From Belliella aquatica (GTDB lineage: Bacteria; Bacteroidota; Bacteroidia; Cytophagales; Cyclobacteriaceae), in contig NZ_BMFD01000004.1 of NCBI RefSeq assembly GCF_014637795.1, positions 323,193-387,192 on the forward strand: 64,000 nt of DNA, given 5' to 3'. The notes beneath the pieces are model-generated. The model searched no databases, was not told the DNA's origin, and saw only the letters and a program-made list of their open reading frames with translations. The position numbers and the translations under genes were made by a program. Positions 61,062 to 64,000 of the stretch are shown here, in pieces. Numbering within the stretch: the first letter of the stretch is position 1; each line of letters opens with the position of its first letter.

Positions 61062-61445
61062 TTGAAAAGTAATATCTCAAATATTCGAAAAGTAGGTTTT
61101 AGCATATTTATGCTGATTTACTTTTTGACGCTTTTCAACAATATCCTTTTTGTACATTCTCATTGGTCCGAAGGTAATCTTGTGGCGCTTCATGCACACC
61201 CTTATAGTTTCACGTTTGATCAGGAAAGTAAGAAAAAGAAGAATACCCATTCTAATGAAGAATATGAACTGTATGATTCAATATACAATGCTCCTATCCT
61301 AGAATTGGAATTTTTTTACTTTAAAATACTTCCTTTTTACTATAAGTTAAATACAACTTTTTCAAAAAAAATTATTTCTTACGAAAGCAAAATTAAGCTC
61401 TTCCAATTTTTAAGAGGGCCACCGGTTTTGGGCCTATTTTTTTAA
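61062..61445 (+). CDS. Small exported or membrane-anchored His-containing protein
   Basis: 127 residues from a TTG giving MKSNISNIRKVGFSIFMLIY. The hydrophobic segment 'VGFSIFMLIYFLTLFNNILF' is a signal peptide or anchor, then HSHWSEGNLVALHAHPYSF contains four His and ends with the charged KKKKNTHSNEE. It closes with FLRGPPVLGLFF. Small proteins of this kind with His-rich stretches precede metal-related TonB-dependent receptors in Bacteroidetes, and one follows here. A periplasmic metal-binding or sensing role is plausible but not established. Confidence 0.6.
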   Translation: MKSNISNIRKVGFSIFMLIYFLTLFNNILFVHSHWSEGNLVALHAHPYSFTFDQESKKKKNTHSNEEYELYDSIYNAPILELEFFYFKILPFYYKLNTTFSKKIISYESKIKLFQFLRGPPVLGLFF

Positions 61446-61446
61446 T

Positions 61447-61486
61447 AAAGCATTAGAAAAAAAATACAAAGAAATCCTAATGCTTT
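61447..61486 (+). terminator. Terminator-like hairpin between the His-containing gene and receptor
   Basis: AAAGCATTAG (61447-61456) pairs perfectly over ten bases with CTAATGCTTT (61477-61486), loop 20 bases, followed by two further T. It lies immediately after the stop of the small gene and about 100 bases before the receptor gene, so it may attenuate read-through or separate the two. Confidence 0.65.
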
Positions 61487-61589
61487 TTAAGCAAAGTCAA
61501 GAGCCATGATTTTGATTCTGAGTTATTCCGACCTTTTCTGGTTTTGGATTAACCTTTCTCTTTGTGTAACCTTTTACCAAAACCAAAAA

Positions 61590-63953
61590 ATGAAAAAATA
61601 CATACTGATTATATTTACGCTTTTTCTTGTAGGGAGTCCATTGTTGGCTCAACAAACAGGAGTTATTCAAGGATTTTTGACAAGTAATGATGGCCCACTT
61701 GTCCAGGCCACTGTAATTGTTCAAAATACAGGATTCGGAGCAATTTCTGATTTTGATGGGAAATTCAGCATTGCCAATATCCCTGCAGGAAATTATAAGT
61801 TACAGATCAGAGCGATAGGTTTTGCTACGACTGTTGTTGATATTAAGATCGAAGAAGGTAAAACCACCGAATTTACGAAAGAAATCAATCAAGACAGAAT
61901 TGGTTTGAATGAAGTTGTAGTGAGCAGTAGCCGATACGAACTGAATAGGGAAGACGCACCTAGTATAGTTTCTGTCATAGGCTCCAAAATCCTCAATGCC
62001 ACACAATCTGTAAGTATGGTAGATGGTTTGAGTTACCAACCGGGTGTAAGGGTAGAGTCGAATTGTCAAAACTGTGGATTCACTCAATTAAGAATGAATG
62101 GCTTGGAAGGCCCTTATTCTCAAATTCTGGTAAACAGCAGACCCATTTTCAGTACTTTGACTGGTGTATATGGTCTGGAAATGATTCCTGCAAATATGAT
62201 TGAGCGTGTTGAGGTCGTAAGAAGCGGGGGGTCTGCATTATTTGGCTCTAATGCCATAGCAGGAACTGTCAATATTATCACAAAAGAACCTGTGGAAAAC
62301 TCTTGGCAAATTGGGTCTAATTTTGCTTTGTTAAGAGGAGATATCCCCGATAATACCCTTAATTTCAATGGATCAGTCGTAAGTGAGGATCTCAACAGCG
62401 GCGTTACTTTTTATGGTATGAAAAGAGACAGAGGCGGATTTGATGCCGATGGTGACGGATTTACCGAAATTGTTCAGTTGAATAACCTCACTTTTGGGGC
62501 TAAGGCATTTTACAAGCCTACAGAGCTCAGTAAATTGACTTTGGATTTGAATGCCATTGATGAATTCAGAAGGGGTGGAGATCAATTAGAACTGCCTCCA
62601 CATTTTACAGATATTGCGGAGCAATTGGACCATAATATAGTAAACGTGGGTCTGACATATGATCAGTTCAGTAAGGACAGGAGAACGAAAGTTTCCACCT
62701 ATGGCAGCTTACTTTCAGGGACAAGAAAGAGCTTTTATGGCGGTCTTGGAGGTGAGCGAACATTGGAAGATAGTGTTGCAGCAGCCAGCGCCTATGGATT
62801 GACCAATGACTTTGCAGGAGTTTTGGGTACCCAGTTTACCCATAACTTTACAGGAAGGAATATTTTTGTTGGTGGAATTGAATACCAGGGAAATTCTGTA
62901 AAGGACGAAATTGCAGGTTATGAAAAATTGATTGACCAAAAAGTCAATTCAGTAGGTTTTTATGGCCAATTTGAATGGAAAGCAGCGGATAAATTGACGC
63001 TCTTTTTGGGGACTCGATATGATGTTGTCAATGTGGATGGCGTGTATGAAATCGGTAATATAAACAGGGTAGTTGATTTCAATAATGGGGTATTGAGCCC
63101 TAGGTTTACCGTATTATACGAATTGATGCCTGGAGCACAATTGAGAGGAGGCTATGCCAGAGGGTTTAGGGCACCTCAGGCTTTTGATGAAGACTTGCAC
63201 ATTTCTTCTGTAGCGGGTGAGCAAAGGTTTATCATTTTGGCAAATGACCTTAAAATGGAAACATCTGATGCGCTTACAGGTTCTTTTAATTTTGGTAAAA
63301 ATACAGGGATCGTTCAAAGTAATTTTTTGATTGAAGGTTTTTATACAAAACTGAATAGTCAATTTCAAAGAGTGAATTTGGGACAACAGGCCAATGGGTC
63401 ATTCTTAGAAGAAACCAGAAACGGTAGCGGAGCCACAGTTTCTGGCGTGAACTTTGAATATTCTATTTCTCCTTCCCGATACTTATCCTTCCAGTTGGGA
63501 GGAACCCTGCAGCGCACTTTGTATGACGAAGATGAAGTTTTGTTTGAGCCGGAGGAAGGGATTACTGAATTTCCTGAGATCAGTGTTTCTGAATTTATAA
63601 GAACTCCAAATACCTATGGCTTCCTTGCTGCTAATTGGACACCAAACAAGAAATTCACATTGGATCTGACTGGAATCTACACCGGTTCGATGGTAACTCC
63701 TTTGGTAGTCAATGATGACGCGTTTATCGAGCTGATTGATACACCTTCCTTCTTTGACGTTAACTTAAAATTGGCTTACAAGTGGCAATTGAAAAATAAA
63801 TTCAATATGGAATTAAGCGGAGGAGTACAAAATATGTTTGATAGTTTCCAGAGTGATTTTAGTACCGGTCCAACCAGGGATTCTGATTTTGTTTATGGCC
63901 CAATGAGACCAAGAACTTTCTTCATTGGAGTAAAAATCGGTAACTTCCTCTGA
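61590..63953 (+). CDS. TonB-dependent receptor with carboxypeptidase-regulatory-like domain
   Basis: 787 residues from the ATG giving MKKYILIIFTLFLVGSPLLA, a standard signal peptide; earlier in-frame starts are not needed. Residues about 25-105 form the beta-sandwich regulatory-like domain (QGFLTSNDGPLVQATVIVQN, 'GNYKLQIRAIGF'). The plug follows with SNCQNCGFTQLRMNGLEG, containing a CxxC pair, and 'IERVEVVRSGGSALFGSNAI'. The rest is the outer-membrane barrel ending 'RPRTFFIGVKIGNFL'. The CxxC in the plug and the His-containing gene before it suggest a metal-linked ligand. Its stop overlaps the start of the next gene. Confidence 0.93.
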   Translation: MKKYILIIFTLFLVGSPLLAQQTGVIQGFLTSNDGPLVQATVIVQNTGFGAISDFDGKFSIANIPAGNYKLQIRAIGFATTVVDIKIEEGKTTEFTKEINQDRIGLNEVVVSSSRYELNREDAPSIVSVIGSKILNATQSVSMVDGLSYQPGVRVESNCQNCGFTQLRMNGLEGPYSQILVNSRPIFSTLTGVYGLEMIPANMIERVEVVRSGGSALFGSNAIAGTVNIITKEPVENSWQIGSNFALLRGDIPDNTLNFNGSVVSEDLNSGVTFYGMKRDRGGFDADGDGFTEIVQLNNLTFGAKAFYKPTELSKLTLDLNAIDEFRRGGDQLELPPHFTDIAEQLDHNIVNVGLTYDQFSKDRRTKVSTYGSLLSGTRKSFYGGLGGERTLEDSVAAASAYGLTNDFAGVLGTQFTHNFTGRNIFVGGIEYQGNSVKDEIAGYEKLIDQKVNSVGFYGQFEWKAADKLTLFLGTRYDVVNVDGVYEIGNINRVVDFNNGVLSPRFTVLYELMPGAQLRGGYARGFRAPQAFDEDLHISSVAGEQRFIILANDLKMETSDALTGSFNFGKNTGIVQSNFLIEGFYTKLNSQFQRVNLGQQANGSFLEETRNGSGATVSGVNFEYSISPSRYLSFQLGGTLQRTLYDEDEVLFEPEEGITEFPEISVSEFIRTPNTYGFLAANWTPNKKFTLDLTGIYTGSMVTPLVVNDDAFIELIDTPSFFDVNLKLAYKWQLKNKFNMELSGGVQNMFDSFQSDFSTGPTRDSDFVYGPMRPRTFFIGVKIGNFL

Positions 63954-64000
63954 TGAAAACAGTTACTGTTATATTGATCATGATTTTCCTGAGCAGGTAT
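63953..64000 (+). CDS. Start of an exported protein, cut by the window edge
   Basis: An ATG overlaps the receptor stop (TGATG) and opens a frame of 16 codons to the window edge, MKTVTVILIMIFLSRY, which has the look of a signal peptide. It is probably co-translated with the receptor. Product unknown as the gene continues outside. Confidence 0.6.
   Translation, partial: MKTVTVILIMIFLSRY

Noticed and set aside
61800-63386. Several 70-95-codon minus-strand ORFs inside the right-hand receptor gene
   Set aside because: All are antisense to a continuous receptor frame with signal peptide, plug and barrel; none has a recognisable motif.
1-64000. tRNA, rRNA, CRISPR arrays and intact insertion sequences
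   Set aside because: No cloverleaf, rRNA-like segment, regularly spaced repeats or complete transposase gene with terminal repeats was seen on either strand by eye.

Overview
The window looks like chromosomal DNA of an AT-rich member of the Bacteroidota, most likely the Cytophagales (an Algoriphagus-like Cyclobacteriaceae). The evidence is TAnnTTTG-type -7 promoter boxes, weak Shine-Dalgarno sites, two TonB-dependent receptors, Bacteroidetes-type mobilisation genes, and a contractile injection system (CIS) in the arrangement known from Bacteroidetes such as Algoriphagus machipongonensis (AlgoCIS). The taxon is inferred, since no rRNA or tRNA gene is present.

Layout. (1) 1-4250: a DUF4280 (PAAR-like) spike-tip candidate with its own promoter, then an AbiE-type toxin-antitoxin pair bracketed by two decayed copies of an integrase-end/minus-strand-gene segment, then two small minus-strand mobile-element genes. 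(2) 4251-31672: one long plus-strand CIS operon holding the DUF4255 cap/terminator, an unknown protein, one sheath, two tube proteins, DUF5908, LysM baseplate hub protein, VgrG-like spike, gp25, J-type baseplate protein, fibre-like protein, second wedge protein, tape measure and AAA+ ATPase. It runs on into an envelope module: PLD/Ig-like protein, DUF4407 membrane protein, exported protein, membrane-anchored GH18-like lipoprotein without its catalytic Glu, and a 2-TM protein. (3) 42986-31676, minus strand and facing the CIS operon: a membrane-anchored nSTAND NTPase with beta-propeller, a second membrane/propeller protein without a P-loop, a TonB-dependent receptor with an unusual helical N-terminus, and an MFS-like transporter with a large cytosolic domain. 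(4) 43530-47651: a 1373-residue protein with the DUF4157 'eCIS core' domain, the best cargo or effector candidate. (5) 47925-52058: a mobilisation module (MobC-like protein, relaxase, coupling ATPase) with a candidate oriT. (6) 52099-53241: a second antitoxin/nucleotidyltransferase cassette whose toxin gene is internally deleted, lying between two 127-bp copies of the coupling-protein 3' end. (7) 53433-64000: housekeeping-like genes: ArsR regulator, thioredoxin-like protein and UPF0718/ArsP-type permease; two exported acetolactate-decarboxylase-like proteins, one fused to FmdE; DinB-like protein; 1-Cys peroxiredoxin divergent from cytochrome bd oxidase (cydAB); a small His-containing exported protein and a TonB-dependent receptor running toward the right edge.

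How the parts fit. The CIS operon encodes nearly all core particle parts, but the usual slot for the spike tip (after the VgrG-like gene) holds only non-coding-looking sequence. The DUF4280 gene at the left edge could fill that role. The membrane module downstream of the ATPase and the opposing nSTAND/receptor operon are not part of the standard injection-particle parts list. They are the most promising place for undescribed biology, possibly control of assembly, envelope anchoring or release. Mobile-element debris on both sides suggests the whole CIS locus has been or is mobilisable.
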